A stretch of 64,000 bases of DNA from Lepidostoma basale (GCA_022606425.2 JAHDVF020000211.1:3472001-3536000), one strand, 5' to 3'; numbered from the stretch's first letter, positions 48,009 through 57,135 are shown. Notes: generated by a model from the sequence alone, not told the origin. Made by a program: numbers and translations.

Positions 48009-48254
48009 ATTGCTCTACCCACCGGTGTCACCAGAGGCAGATTGGTTCTGTGCTGTCGCTGTCGGAGATCTATCTATCAGGGACAAAAATACCAACATCT
48101 TTTTATTCTGCCCATATGTTCCCTTGAGGTTTTCTATGATTTCCTCAGCTGAAAGGCGAATGTCGGAATTAATGATAGCCCATGGACCCCAGAGCTTAAC
48201 TGAGTCTTCTCTGTACAGCTTAAATACGTAATATAGAAAAGAATTTACCTGCAA
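48009..48254 (-). pseudogene. Unidentified minus-strand ORF with a splice-acceptor-like start
   Basis: Reads SFLYYVFKLYREDSVKLWGP, WAIINSDIRLSAEEIIENLK, GTYGQNKKMLVFLSLIDRSP and ends SGDTGG then a stop. Just upstream on the sense strand is GATCCTTGCAG. Amino-acid composition looks protein-like, unlike the AT-driven frames nearby, but I recognise no family. A repeat sequence follows it, so it may be a retroelement fragment. Confidence 0.35.
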
Positions 48255-48324
48255 GGATCAAATATTGTAATTGAAATCAATAAAGAAAAAAAATTCATTT
48301 TATTATTACAACATGGTATTTAGT

Positions 48325-48595
48325 TAACTAACTAACTAACTAACCTTACTGCCACACTTTTCTTTCCTGACATATTTTTCTCGCTTCCTCAACATTCATA
48401 CATTGTGTCATGCACGCGCGTTGATTTCTCTGACTCCTCACATGGCCGACTCCTCCTCCTTCCTCTATTTCTGGTTCCATTTACATCGTTAACATGTACT
48501 TTTTTACCATTCTTTCTTCGTTCATTCTTTCCATATGTCCAAACTATTTTAATGATCCTTTCATTATTTTGTTCATAACATCATTTATTATGGTA
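48325..48595 (-). mobile_element. TTAG-tail LINE, 3' fragment
   Basis: AACTAACTAACTAACTAACC then TTACTGCCACAC (the CATCACGCC block is deleted), then CACGCGCGTTGATTTCTCTG and TTCTTTCCATATGTCCAAAC. The family HDQINQ segment is missing. Confidence 0.87.
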
Positions 48596-48656
48596 TTTAG
48601 TTTTATATGTTTAAACCATCTCATCATTAATTATTAAAATTAAACTAATTTTTCAG

Positions 48657-48846
48657 TTCAGTTCTTCAACAACCGCATTGTTGGAGGAGACGTGGCACCT
48701 GAAGGTTTGGCTCCTTGGGCTGTATCCCTGAGATCAGGGATTCTTATCAAGTCCCACTTCTGTGGAGGCTCTCTCATCAGCCCCACATTCGTCGTAACCG
48801 CGGCCCACTGCGTCGATGCTGTATGGAATGTTAATTCCTTGGTCGG
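48657..48846 (+). CDS. Serine protease exon 2 (activation site and catalytic His)
   Basis: Reads [40 protein letters not shown] and [10 protein letters not shown]. Cleavage after Arg27 (R|IVGG) would activate the zymogen, leaving a propeptide of only about 7 residues. His71 in TAAHC is the catalytic His, with Cys56-Cys72 the usual His-loop disulfide. Phase 1 to phase 2, donor GGTAATT (weak). Confidence 0.96.
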
Positions 48847-48879
48847 GTAATTACTCATCGTTTTCATTTAAACAGTTTA

Positions 48880-48975
48880 ATTTTCCCGGAAGTGTAGGCA
48901 GAGAGAATGGAACGCCACACTACTCTAACCTGACATACCTGTCCAGCTTCTTCCACATTCATACAGAGAGATACA
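48880..48975 (-). mobile_element. LINE 3' end fragment
   Basis: CCCGGAAGTGTAGGCAGAGA, GAATGGAACGCCACACTACT and CCTGACATACCTGTCCAGCT are the complement of the TTAG-tail LINE end. Confidence 0.75.
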
Positions 48976-49079
48976 ATCTGACAGCTATACCTTTAACATC
49001 GATTTAGCTTGCACTGTAATGATGTAAAGAGCAATTCAACGAAATAATAATAAAAATTATATTATCGAATAATTATGTT

Positions 49080-49395
49080 CCGAAATGAAAACACTAAGGA
49101 CGATAGCAGGCAAGACACCTAGAGATCCCGTAAGGAACACCAGAATAAGAGAGATATGTGAGGTTGAGGATATTATAAGATGGAGCAGAAAGCGAAAAAG
49201 GGACTGGTACGGTCATGTTCAAAGAATGGACACCACCAGACTCCCCTATATTGCATTGAATAATCAGCCTCATGGGACTCGTCCTCGTGGAAGACCTCCT
49301 AAAAGATGGAAGGATAGCTGGGAATCTACATCACAGGAGGAGCAACACTCTGGAGAACAGACCACATAGGTCTTCAACAAGGAAGAATAAGAATA
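49080..49395 (+). mobile_element. LINE 3' end (RTIAGK family)
   Basis: The plus strand reads MKTLRTIAGKTPRDPVRNTR, IREICEVEDIIRWSRKRKRD, WYGHVQRMDTTRLPYIALNN and RPRGRPPKRWKDSWES, open for 94 codons, ending in GGAAGAATAAGAATAAGAAG. It stops less than 40 bp before protease exon 3. Confidence 0.9.
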
Positions 49396-49433
49396 AGAAG
49401 TATAATTATGTGATTCTTGTGGTGTTTTTACAG

Positions 49434-49668
49434 CTCCCTGCAAGTCCTGTCTGGAACCCTGTCCCAAAACGAAGGAGGAGTCAAGAGCACCGTGAAACAG
49501 AACTTCACCCACTCTGCTTGGGATTCTTACAACATCAAGAACGACATTGGTATTTTCGAGCTGAACACTGCTCTGGAGTTGAATGCCCACACCCAGCCGA
49601 TTGCCATCAAGAGCGCTTACATCGACGGAGGAGCAGATCTCACAGCTGTGGGATGGGGTCTGACTAGG
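49434..49668 (+). CDS. Serine protease exon 3 (catalytic Asp)
   Basis: Reads SLQVLSGTLSQNEGGVKSTV, KQNFTHSAWDSYNIKNDIGI and FELNTALELNAHTQPIAIKS, then TAVGWGLTR. Asp121 in NDIGIF is the catalytic Asp, and GWG is the conserved turn after it. Phase 2 to 0, donor GGTAAGA. Confidence 0.96.
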
Positions 49669-49704
49669 GTAAGAATAACATAATTTATAACATGGATGAA
49701 ATTT

Positions 49705-50075
49705 CCGAAAACGAATTTCTGAAAATAGATTTCTGAAAATGAATTTCTGAAAATTGATTTTTAAAATCCATTTCTGAATACTAACTAACTTACTAACAAT
49801 CACGCCGTCTTACCGAAGGGGTAGGCAGAAAGAATGGACTGCCCCACTTTAACCGATGAGGCACACCATCCTTCTCTTTTCGCCCCCGCAGGAGACGCTG
49901 ATTTCTTAAAATGAATTTTTAAAAACGAACTTCTGAAAACAGATTTTGGAAAATGAATTTCTGAAAATGAATTGGGAAAATGAATTTCTGAAAACTGATT
50001 TGTGAGAAAGAAATTCTGAAAATGAGGCTACGAAAATGATTTTCTGCGAAAGAATATCTGAAAATGAATTAACGA
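49705..50075. repeat. Degenerate ~15-bp minisatellite (TTTCTGAAAATGAA)
   Basis: AATTTCTGAAAATGAATTTC-type units run at 49705-49778 and continue at 49905-50075. 49783-49900 between them is a LINE-tail element, so the array was split by insertion. Units vary (CTGAAAACAGATT, CTGCGAAAGAA). Confidence 0.85.
49783..49900 (-). mobile_element. Short element with LINE 3' tail and unrelated body
   Basis: The tail part (AACTAACTTACTAACAATCA, CGAAGGGGTAGGCAGAAAGA) is that of the LINE, but after GGACTGCCCCAC it changes to TTTAACCGATGAGGCACACC, CATCCTTCTCTTTTCGCC. The same junction occurs at 50760. Confidence 0.75.
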
Positions 50076-50339
50076 TACAATGAAGGTTGGACATTACAAA
50101 GGTGCCAAATGGTTTAAACATAAAGCAGAGAAAATCAGCAAAAACTGTTTTTGTTCCATATGTCATGTTCCACGGGTGGCATCTTCAGGGTGACGATTGA
50201 ACTACACTACATTATTCAATCATTACGCACTTTTGCACAGTTATTATCCTTTATGTTTAAAATCAATTGGCATCAATAATCCATTTTTGACTTTTTATAC
50301 ACTTGGCACCTTTGTAATGTCCAGCCTTCAAATATTAAG

Positions 50340-50600
50340 TATTCATCTCTTAATCTGCGCTATACACCGTGTTCTTCGACTCCTCATGTGGCTTACATTT
50401 AAAATTTGAGTGTTTTGATAGTGCTACTTTTCTTCGATCTTCTGCTATGTCTTGCTCCATTCCATCATTAAAGTATATTTATTCGTATTATTCCTAGATC
50501 TAATATTTCTGTCTAAACCATCTGGATGAATCGACTATTATTTTATTCGCACTGTATCACTTAAAAGGTTTGGACATATGGAACTGATGGATGAGAGAAA
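50340..50600 (-). mobile_element. TTAG-tail LINE, degraded internal fragment
   Basis: TGTTCTTCGACTCCTCATGT, GGCTTACATTTAAAATTTGA and GTCTAAACCATCTGGATGAA follow the LINE order with many changes. Confidence 0.65.
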
Positions 50601-50694
50601 AATCTTTCTTTAGAGATGTTTGGTTCTGACAGTGTCTGCTCTTGCTTCGATTCTTATGATTCTGTGATATATGAGTATAATTGAATTTTTTATA

Positions 50695-50890
50695 CGTAAC
50701 TAATTAACAAACCATCACGCCGTCTCCTAGAAAGGGTAGGCAGAAAGAATGGACTGTCACACTTTAACCGATGCGGCACTACATCCTTCTCTTTTCGCCC
50801 GCGGGAGACGCGGTGTGATGGGCGAACCTCATCGCCAACAATAGGCATCTCCCGCGCACACTTCGATTGTCCAACGACCACAAAAAAATC
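50695..50890 (-). mobile_element. Short element with LINE 3' tail and unrelated body
   Basis: AACAAACCATCACGCCGTCT tail, then beyond GGACTGTCACAC the sequence is TTTAACCGATGCGGCACTAC, CATCCTTCTCTTTTCGCCCG and GGGAGACGCGGTGTGATGGG. The minus frame reads VGDEVRPSHRVSRGRKEKDV and CDSPFFLPTLSRRRR. The body also appears at 52955-53020 (plus). Confidence 0.75.
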
Positions 50891-51256
50891 TAAAACAAAT
50901 AGTATAAAATATAATAACAAAATAAAAATAATTTAACACAAAATGTTATTTTTAGATGGTGCACATATTGTCTATTTAATTTATGTTTCACGTATCCACA
51001 GTTTTTTTTTAAATTAGCAGTAATTAGGCACTTAAAACAAACCAACACCAGCAAAGACTTTAAAATAATATTGAAGAAATTATTCAAATTGTCATTGGAA
51101 CAAATAAAAAAATATTTTTACACTTCAATTATTTGTATAAACAAAAAAACTATTGTAAAAATTTATTATTTTAAATATTAAATTATCGGAGACAGAGAAG
51201 TTTTAGAGGCTTCAAAGATAAATAACAGACTTGTTTTTTGAAAATAAATTTTACAG

Positions 51257-51430
51257 TATCCTGGCATCAGCTCATCAACTGTTCTGAAGTACTTGGAGAC
51301 ACCTTCTATCAGCCATGATGATTGCGTGAGCCGCAGGGACACCCAAGCTGCTTTGACCAGCGGTTTCTTCCCCGCCATCTCCACTGGCGAGATCTGCACT
51401 TTGCACTCCGTGGGACAGGCTGTTTGCCAG
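51257..51430 (+). CDS. Serine protease exon 4 (S1-pocket wall)
   Basis: Reads YPGISSSTVLKYLETPSISH, DDCVSRRDTQAALTSGFFPA and GEICTLHSVGQAVCQ. Cys187 and the Cys of GEICT form the usual 168-182 disulfide. The residue two before the Cys of VCQGDSG, at chymotrypsin position 189, is Ala217, so the enzyme is not trypsin-like. 58 codons, phase 0 to 0. Confidence 0.96.
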
Positions 51431-51594
51431 GTATTACCAGACGTCAATAATTAGTCCAATCAATTATATCTCTAATTACTTTTATCTTAAAAACAAAACA
51501 ATACAAAGATTATCTTTCATTGGATATTGTTACCGAACAGAGTAATTAAAAACGATTTTTGAAGTAATCTTGATCTGAAAATGAACACAATAAA

Positions 51595-51840
51595 TCAAAT
51601 CAAATCAAATCAATCAAATCAGTTTATTTTCTCAATATATATTACAAACAACAATTATAATTTAAGGCATCTATTGAGAACAGGCAAAACATAAAAAAAT
51701 ATATAATACCAGGAACGCATGAGAGATGGTTCGACATTAGGAATACATAATACTCTCCAAAGTCAAGAGTATTTGTCTTTTGAACGTACTTTCACGAATA
51801 TGAAAGACGATCTCCAAAGCGATCATGTTCAGCACTTACT
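51595..51840 (-). repeat. Interspersed repeat, copy of 47785-48008
   Basis: AAATCAAATCAAATCAATCA, TTTAAGGCATCTATTGAGAA, GAGATGGTTCGACATTAGGA and TTGAACGTACTTTCACGAAT match the other copy in order. It lacks the ORF found beside that copy. Confidence 0.7.
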
Positions 51841-51844
51841 TACT

Positions 51845-52010
51845 AACTAATTAATCCGAATGAAAACGTCTGTTTTCTATAAGTTTTATTATATTTTACG
51901 TAAATGACATGTTTCGTCTGTCTTAGGCATTATAAAATGTATTAAATTACGTTTACTAAAAGTCCATTGTTTTGGCCGAAACAGATTTAATTTGCATATG
52001 ATTGGGAATG
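51845..52010. repeat. Foldback family 1 left arm
   Basis: CCGAATGAAAACGTCTGTTT, TCTATAAGTTTTATTATATT, ACATGTTTCGTCTGTCTTAG. At 51963 it changes to CCATTGTTTTGGCCGAAACA, a family 3 word. Confidence 0.7.
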
Positions 52011-52278
52011 GGAGCTTGTGATATTAAAATTAATTAATCATCTTATTTTCATTTAAATTATTGTTTTTAATTTTAAATGCGTTTTTTATTTAAAATAATT
52101 TAGTTTTTATTATATTTTTACAACTGAAGATGGAGGTTTCCTCCGAAACATGCCGTGTTTTTAAAAAAAAATATTTAGTGGATTAAACAAAGTTATTTTC
52201 AATTTCCTACTATGGAATTCCACAGTGTTAATGCCTTAGCTTTCAATAAGTTGTTATAACTCTTGTTATTTTCCGTAG

Positions 52279-52419
52279 GGTGATTCTGGAAGTGCTCTGT
52301 TTGACGACGAAGGTCTGGTTGGCGTTGTCTCGTGGGGTGTGGCTTGTGCCACCGGCTTCCCTGACATCTTCACCAGGGTATCTGCTTACAGCGATTGGGT
52401 CAACAACATCATCGCCTAA
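52279..52419 (+). CDS. Serine protease exon 5 (catalytic Ser and C-terminus)
   Basis: Reads GDSGSALFDDEGLVGVVSWG, VACATGFPDIFTRVSAYSDW and VNNIIA, then TAA. Ser223 in GDSGS is the catalytic Ser (GDSGSAL replaces the common GDSGGPL). WG at 239-240 and Asp249 (position 226 by chymotrypsin numbering) shape the S1 pocket. Cys219-Cys243 is the conserved 191-220 bridge. I infer a digestive or related secreted endopeptidase. Confidence 0.96.
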   Translation, partial: GDSGSALFDDEGLVGVVSWGVACATGFPDIFTRVSAYSDWVNNIIA

Positions 52420-52498
52420 ATAACAGAAGACAACAACATTTTTAATGTAACCAACTGACGGCACTGACTGATACTTCTTGACTTTTTAAACATGACTG

Positions 52499-52504
52499 AA
52501 TAAA
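52499..52504 (+). terminator. Polyadenylation signal of the protease gene
   Basis: AATAAA 80 bases after the stop codon, in GACTGAATAAAAACATACAC. Confidence 0.75.
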
Positions 52505-52544
52505 AACATACACAATACTAATTTTTATTTTTTATTTTTACACC

Positions 52545-52960
52545 TTACTATGCATGGAAGCGAAGCATGGAACTGGCAAAAGAAGGATGAAAGTAGAATA
52601 AATGCAGTAGAAATGAGATCTCTTAGACGAATGTGGAGATACTCTTTGTATGATAGAGTGTCGAATGAAAATATAAGAAGTGAATGCGGTGCGAATGATG
52701 GTGTTATGAATCAAATAAAGAAAGGATCATTAAGATGGTTTGGACATATGGAAAGAATGAATGAAGAAAGAATGGTAAAAAAATTATATGTTAACGATGT
52801 CAATGGAACCAGAAATAGAGGAAGATCGAGGAAAACGTGGTACGATCAAATAAATCAAATATTGAATGTTGGCCATGTGAGGAGTCAGAGATATCGACGC
52901 GCGTGCATGACACGATGTATGAATGTTGAGGAAGCGAGAAAAATATGTCAGGAACATGGC
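52545..52960 (+). mobile_element. TTAG-tail LINE, well-preserved internal fragment
   Basis: The plus strand reads MHGSEAWNWQKKDESRINAV, EMRSLRRMWRYSLYDRVSNE, NDGVMNQIKKGSLRWFGHME and RSRKTWYDQINQILNVGHVR, open for about 145 codons. At EEARKICQEH it switches into the GDEVHNPSHRVSRG sequence shared with 50695-50890. Confidence 0.92.
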
Positions 52961-53009
52961 GATGAGGTTCACAACCCATCACACCGCGTCTCCCGCGGGG
53001 CGAAAATTG

Positions 53010-53155
53010 ACGCCATTTGACAATGTTTGGGGCCAAAAGATCTTGAATAATGAGCGAAGGCATCTATTTATAAAAACACTTGGAGTTTTCCAATAACGTC
53101 CATGGTAGATTTCCAAGTCTCACATCCGTACAACAGTACGCTTTTAACGCTAATA
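53010..53155 (-). mobile_element. LINE fragment (family of 12858-13400)
   Basis: CCATTTGACAATGTTTGGGG, CCAAAAGATCTTGAATAATG and CCAAGTCTCACATCCGTACA are close to 13175-13310. Confidence 0.8.
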
Positions 53156-53159
53156 TTAA

Positions 53160-53350
53160 CGCTAACGGCGTGATGGTTAGTTAGTTAGTTAGTTACGTGA
53201 ACGGAGTTAGAAATAGAGGAAGTCGATATAAACGTGGCAAGAACAAATCGACATGACACGATGTATGAATGTAGAGGAAACTATGTCAGGACAGAACAGT
53301 GTAGCGGTCCATTCATTCTGTGTACCCCTCCGGGGAGACAGGGTGATAGC
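53160..53350 (+). mobile_element. TTAG-tail LINE ends
   Basis: ACGGCGTGATGGTTAGTTAG, TTAGTTAGTTA is a complete tail; directly after it GTGAACGGAGTTAGAAATAG begins a second degraded fragment that ends CCCCTCCGGGGAGACAGGGT. Confidence 0.85.
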
Positions 53351-53488
53351 TTTTCTTTGAAATAAAAATAGCGTTTACAATTCTGGTGGATCCGATATAA
53401 ATGCTACGCAGCGGGTAGGTAGGTACATACTTGTTGCAAAGTTTTGAAATCTTGGCACGTCCATTTGGGTTTACCCTTGTCAGGTCCA

Positions 53489-53521
53489 GGGGGGTGGGTG
53501 GGTAGAGGCGGCGAGGGGGGG
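53489..53521 (+). other. G-rich tract with G-quadruplex potential
   Basis: GGGGGGTGGGTGGGTAGAGG then CGGCGAGGGGGGG: four or more G-runs of at least three with loops of 1, 1 and about 12. Confidence 0.6.
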
Positions 53522-53849
53522 TCCGGCAGGAACCCGCCTTATCGCCCTACCACCACGGCCCTAAATCTTATTTGACAAGCGGACCTCCGAAGGGTTTTTG
53601 GGTCAGAATACTGCGCAAATATTCCGGCCAGATTTCTATACGCGGCCAGATAATGTGAGAATAAGATTTGATACATAATTAATGGTGCGAAGGGTTGGAT
53701 ACGGACAGAGAATAAACAATTCAAGATATTTTTTAGACGAGAGGGAGAAATGGGAAGAAGGAAATTTCCAGCAAGAACTGATAATAAAATTGAGTTAAGA
53801 AATAAATATAGTTTCGTATATTTCTATAAATCTTCTATAATAATATAAT

Positions 53850-53945
53850 CCATTCCAAATAAATCAATTCCAAATAAATCCATTCCAAAACAAAAACATT
53901 CCAAATAAATCCATTCCAATTAAATCCATTCCAAATAAATGCAAT
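53850..53945. repeat. ~14-bp minisatellite (CATTCCAAATAAAT)
   Basis: About six units of ATTCCAAATAAATC with small changes (CATTCCAAAACAAAAA, CATTCCAATTAAAT). No gene overlaps it. Confidence 0.88.
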
Positions 53946-53959
53946 AACACAATTTTTTA

Positions 53960-54095
53960 ACCATGACAAACCATCACGCCGTTTCCTCGCAAGGGTGGGT
54001 ACAGACAACGAACCGCCAGACTACTCTATCCTGACACACCTATCTGAATTCATCACATTCACACAGCAAGTGATTCACGCACATCCATTCACATC
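53960..54095 (-). mobile_element. LINE 3' end, AACAAACC subfamily
   Basis: GACAAACCATCACGCCGTTT, CTCGCAAGGGTGGGTACAGA and CTACTCTATCCTGACACACC are a divergent tail end. Confidence 0.75.
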
Positions 54096-54530
54096 TCTGT
54101 TACTAACCAATCAAACTTTTAAAATCGTCTTCTACAAGTAAACGTAAATTCATGCAGCCCGTTTTCATAGAAGTATGTCAGAAAAATGGATTAGTCGGTT
54201 CATCCTCTCCGACTACTTCTCTAATGAAACCGCGTTATAGTAAGACTAATTAGTTAGTTGTTAGTTGAAAAAATGAAAAAATGTTTATTTTGAAATATCC
54301 AATAACTTTAAGTTAATTACTACGAATGAGACAAGACTGTTTTAAAGATTTTTTAATATATTTTATAGGAATGATATGGCATGCCATAAAACTTCTAAAA
54401 AACAAGCGTTATTTCCATTTTTTATGTTTACATCACTGTAAAGAGAAACAGAATTTCTTTACAAGAAAAAAAAAATTGTAGATTGATTTAAACAATTTAT
54501 TTTAGAAATAAAATCTATGAAATACTGTAA
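54096..54530. other. No gene seen; decayed foldback arm
   Basis: 54320-54410 shows ACGAATGAGACAAGACTGTT and GGAATGATATGGCATGCC, a strongly decayed family 1 copy. The rest is AT-rich. Confidence 0.45.
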
Positions 54531-54532
54531 TT

Positions 54533-54752
54533 TAATATTTTTTTATTTCCTGAACAATGGTATAAAACTACATAAATAATTAATTTCAATGAAAGCGTCT
54601 TTGAGTTTTTTTAATATTATGAATGGAATGACATGTTTCGTCATTCTAAGGCGAATTAGGACATGGCGAAACATGTCATTCCATCTATAAGATAAAAAAC
54701 TCCTAGAAGACGTTTTCATTAATATTAATTTATATTATTTGATACGTAGAGA
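54533..54752. repeat. Foldback family 1 copy
   Basis: Outer end ATTTCCTGAACAATGGTATA; AATGGAATGACATGTTTCGT meets GGCGAAACATGTCATTCCAT around about 20 bp. Among the most symmetrical cores in the window. Confidence 0.88.
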
Positions 54753-55290
54753 ATAAATTTATATGCAATTTATATGCGGATTCCCGAAAATTCTTTCGAA
54801 TCGGAATCATTCCAAACACATTTGAGCTTTCGCCAAAAAATGTCAAAGGTTAATGGTTCCGTAATAAGAACTGACGGTACATCCTTCCTTCACTCGCAAA
54901 ATCGCTACTGTCCTGTCCTCTCTAATCCTCCCCAAAAACTTGGCTTTTCCACCCCTCCCGCTGGCCACCCCACCCCCGGGCATTTTATTATGGCAGGGAG
55001 CGGGCCTAAGTAGGGGCTACTTATTGGGAATGCCGGGGTTTAAATGCTTATTGTGCAAAGTACATGGATAAGCCAATACATCAGGACTGGAAACCGAGGA
55101 ATTTTTGGGTATCGGACCGGATTGTAGGTTGTGGGATTCCTCATAATGATTCGAATTAAGCGTCTTCAAATAATTTCAAAAAATCTATTCATCAAGCCAC
55201 CTTGGCTAGATAATGGATCGATTGATTCCCCTATTCAGACATTCTACTCTAGTTTCTGGTATATTGATATTTAGCTTCACGTTGGTTCGT
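54753..55290. other. No gene recognised; C-rich stretch
   Basis: 54900-55000 is C-rich (CCACCCCTCCCGCTGGCC, CCCACCCCCGGGC) and open for 79 codons, without a known domain or splice sites. Confidence 0.3.
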
Positions 55291-55294
55291 CCAT

Positions 55295-55425
55295 TGATGA
55301 CGGAAGAAGTGGAGGGAGATCCACACATAAAAATCTCACGACACAAGGAAAAACTCTGGTGACTGGATGCAGAAGGCACTAGATAGAAGTATGTGGAGAA
55401 ATATGGGAGAGGCCACTTCTCTAGA
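55295..55425 (+). mobile_element. LINE 3' end
   Basis: GACGGAAGAAGTGGAGGGAG, GATGCAGAAGGCACTAGATA and TGTGGAGAAATATGGGAGAG resemble 35800-35870. It ends where a foldback copy starts. Confidence 0.75.
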
Positions 55426-55690
55426 AGTCTTTTATAGTTTATATGAATAACGTATTTTGCCTGCCTACGGCATTATCAAATACAGAGAAAATCAAACGCG
55501 TTGTTGTTTTTACACACGTGTTAAAGGAACAGAATACGGTAATTAAGGTAATTGACGTGGCCCAATACATTGTTGAAAACAATTAAGGGATTAACCTCAG
55601 AATACAATGCCTAAGACAGGCGAAACATATCATTCACATAAAATATAATAAAACTTGTAGAAAACAGACATTTTAATTTATTTTGGTTAT
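55425..55690. repeat. Foldback family 1 copy with the longest spacer
   Basis: Arms (CTAGAAGTCTTTTATAGTTT ... GCATTATCAAATAC; TGCCTAAGACAGGCGAAACA) surround AAATCAAACGCGTTGTTGTT, TTAAAGGAACAGAATACGG, and then an extra TGACGTGGCCCAATACATTG. It shares the first spacer part with 32905-33165. Confidence 0.85.
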
Positions 55691-56570
55691 CATAGCATTA
55701 TATTTTCATAGATTCAAATAAATCGATCAATTTAAACAAAACATAATTAAATAAAACTGTTCCTTGCTCACGAAAAAAACATTGAAATAATTCAATTGAT
55801 AATTCCTTTACAACAATCGATTGAATTAGATTTTTTCATTTCATCAATTGATTTTAAATTAAAATTTACAGAAAATCAAGATCAAGGGAACGAATTACAA
55901 TTTACAACATTACTTAACGTATATTTTAATAAAACAAAATATTTATTGTACTGCATTTGATTAAAAGTAGAAATACCGAATCAATACAAAACATCCCTTG
56001 ACTTTCCTTTAGATTTGTTCACCTTCACCCCAAAGTTGGTGTCCACTTCCACCCCTGTCCACTGGCCCACCCCCTTCTAAGCATCCCTCACCCCCTGCGG
56101 ACCAATCAATATCTGACCACCGCTCTCCATTGGTGGACCAATGCTTACCCTCTGAAGTGAGGGGAGGAAAGTTTGAGTTCCATTTTCAAACCCTTTCGTC
56201 GATACGTATTCTTGTGCGTATGTAGGCATGGATTGTATTCATCTATTGTGGACGGAATAAATTTGGGGAAATTATGTATTTACATTTTACTATTTATATT
56301 GTATATATTTAATAAACGCATGTATCTATACATGCATAACCTAATATATGACACCAATTACTTAACATTTTTAATATAATTTATTTATGTGATGTATGTT
56401 CTCATTCATTTTAATATTGTAATTACCTAAGTATATAGTTTTACGCCATTGTTCAAGAAATAGTTTTGTAAAACTCCATTATTAATTTATAGTAGTAAAC
56501 ACGACAGTTAAATGGTTTTACTTGGATTTTTTATCTTGGATAATAAATTATATAAATAGTAAAAGGAATA
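55691..56570. other. No gene recognised
   Basis: AT-rich, with a C-rich patch at 56015-56160 (CCACTTCCACCCCTGTCCAC). GTTTTACGCCATTGTTCAAG at 56440 is a foldback family 1 outer end. Confidence 0.4.
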
Positions 56571-56572
56571 AA

Positions 56573-56720
56573 TGCTGGTGCTAAGATGGGTGATTTGTCT
56601 GTAAATTGTCTGCTTTACGCGGATGATGCCGTTCTCGTTGCGGATAGTGCGGACGAATTACAAATCTTGGTGTCGAGAATGTATGAGGTATGCAAGTCAA
56701 ATGATTTAATGTTACTTCAT
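56573..56720 (+). mobile_element. LINE reverse transcriptase fragment with YADD
   Basis: The plus strand reads AGAKMGDLSVNCLLYADDAV, LVADSADELQILVSRMYEVC and KSNDLM, the catalytic motif C region of the same family as 37274-38359 but about one-fifth different, so another subfamily. Confidence 0.9.
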
Positions 56721-56814
56721 AAAATAAAATAAAACATAGACATTACACCAATATAAAAAAATATCGAATTTGTAAATTATAATTTATAGCACATAATTAA
56801 TGTTACTAAATAAA

Positions 56815-57135
56815 TATAGGAAGTGATTGCAGTGCGAATGAAAGTATTATAGACACAATAATGAAAGGGTTATTTTAAGATAGTTTGACATATTGAAATA
56901 ATGAATGAAGAAATAATGATAAAGAAAGTATACTTAAACGACGGTAACGTAACAAGAAAAAGAGGAAGATCGACGAAAACGTGCCACAATCAAATCAATC
57001 TAATATTAAATGTTGTCCACGTGCATGCGTGACACGATGTATGAATGTTTAGAAAGCGAGAAACATAAGCAAGGAAAGAACAGTGTGGTGGTCCATTATG
57101 TCTACCCACCCCTTCTGGAAGACGGTGTGAAGTTA
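56815..57135 (+). mobile_element. TTAG-tail LINE, 3' fragment
   Basis: GGAAGTGATTGCAGTGCGAA, GAGGAAGATCGACGAAAACG and GTGCATGCGTGACACGATGT, ending CCACCCCTTCTGGAAGACGG and TGTGAAGTTAAT. Decayed. Confidence 0.85.

Larger units (their letters stand above)
46609..48656 (+). other. Protease intron 1, filled with LINE pieces
   Basis: 2,048 bp, phase 1, acceptor AATTTTTCAG. Contains LINE fragments at 46624, 47010, 47560 and 48325, and the unidentified ORF at 48015. Confidence 0.9.
48847..49433 (+). other. Protease intron 2 with LINE pieces
   Basis: 587 bp, phase 2, acceptor TGTTTTTACAG. Holds a short LINE end (48880-48975, minus) and a RTIAGK-family LINE end (49080-49395, plus). Confidence 0.9.
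49669..51256 (+). other. Protease intron 3 with minisatellite and LINE-tail elements
   Basis: 1,588 bp, phase 0, acceptor ATTTTACAG. Contains a 15-bp minisatellite split by a LINE-tail element (49705-50075), a degraded LINE (50340-50600) and another LINE-tail element (50695-50890). Confidence 0.9.
51431..52278 (+). other. Protease intron 4
   Basis: 848 bp, phase 0, acceptor TTATTTTCCGTAG. Holds the repeat copy at 51595-51840 and a foldback arm with family 3 words at 51845-52010. Confidence 0.9.

Noticed and set aside
49270..49803. 177-codon minus-strand ORF
   Set aside because: Antisense of protease exon 3 and the neighbouring LINE.
53850..53945. CRISPR-like array
   Set aside because: Contiguous degenerate minisatellite units without spacers, in a eukaryotic genome.
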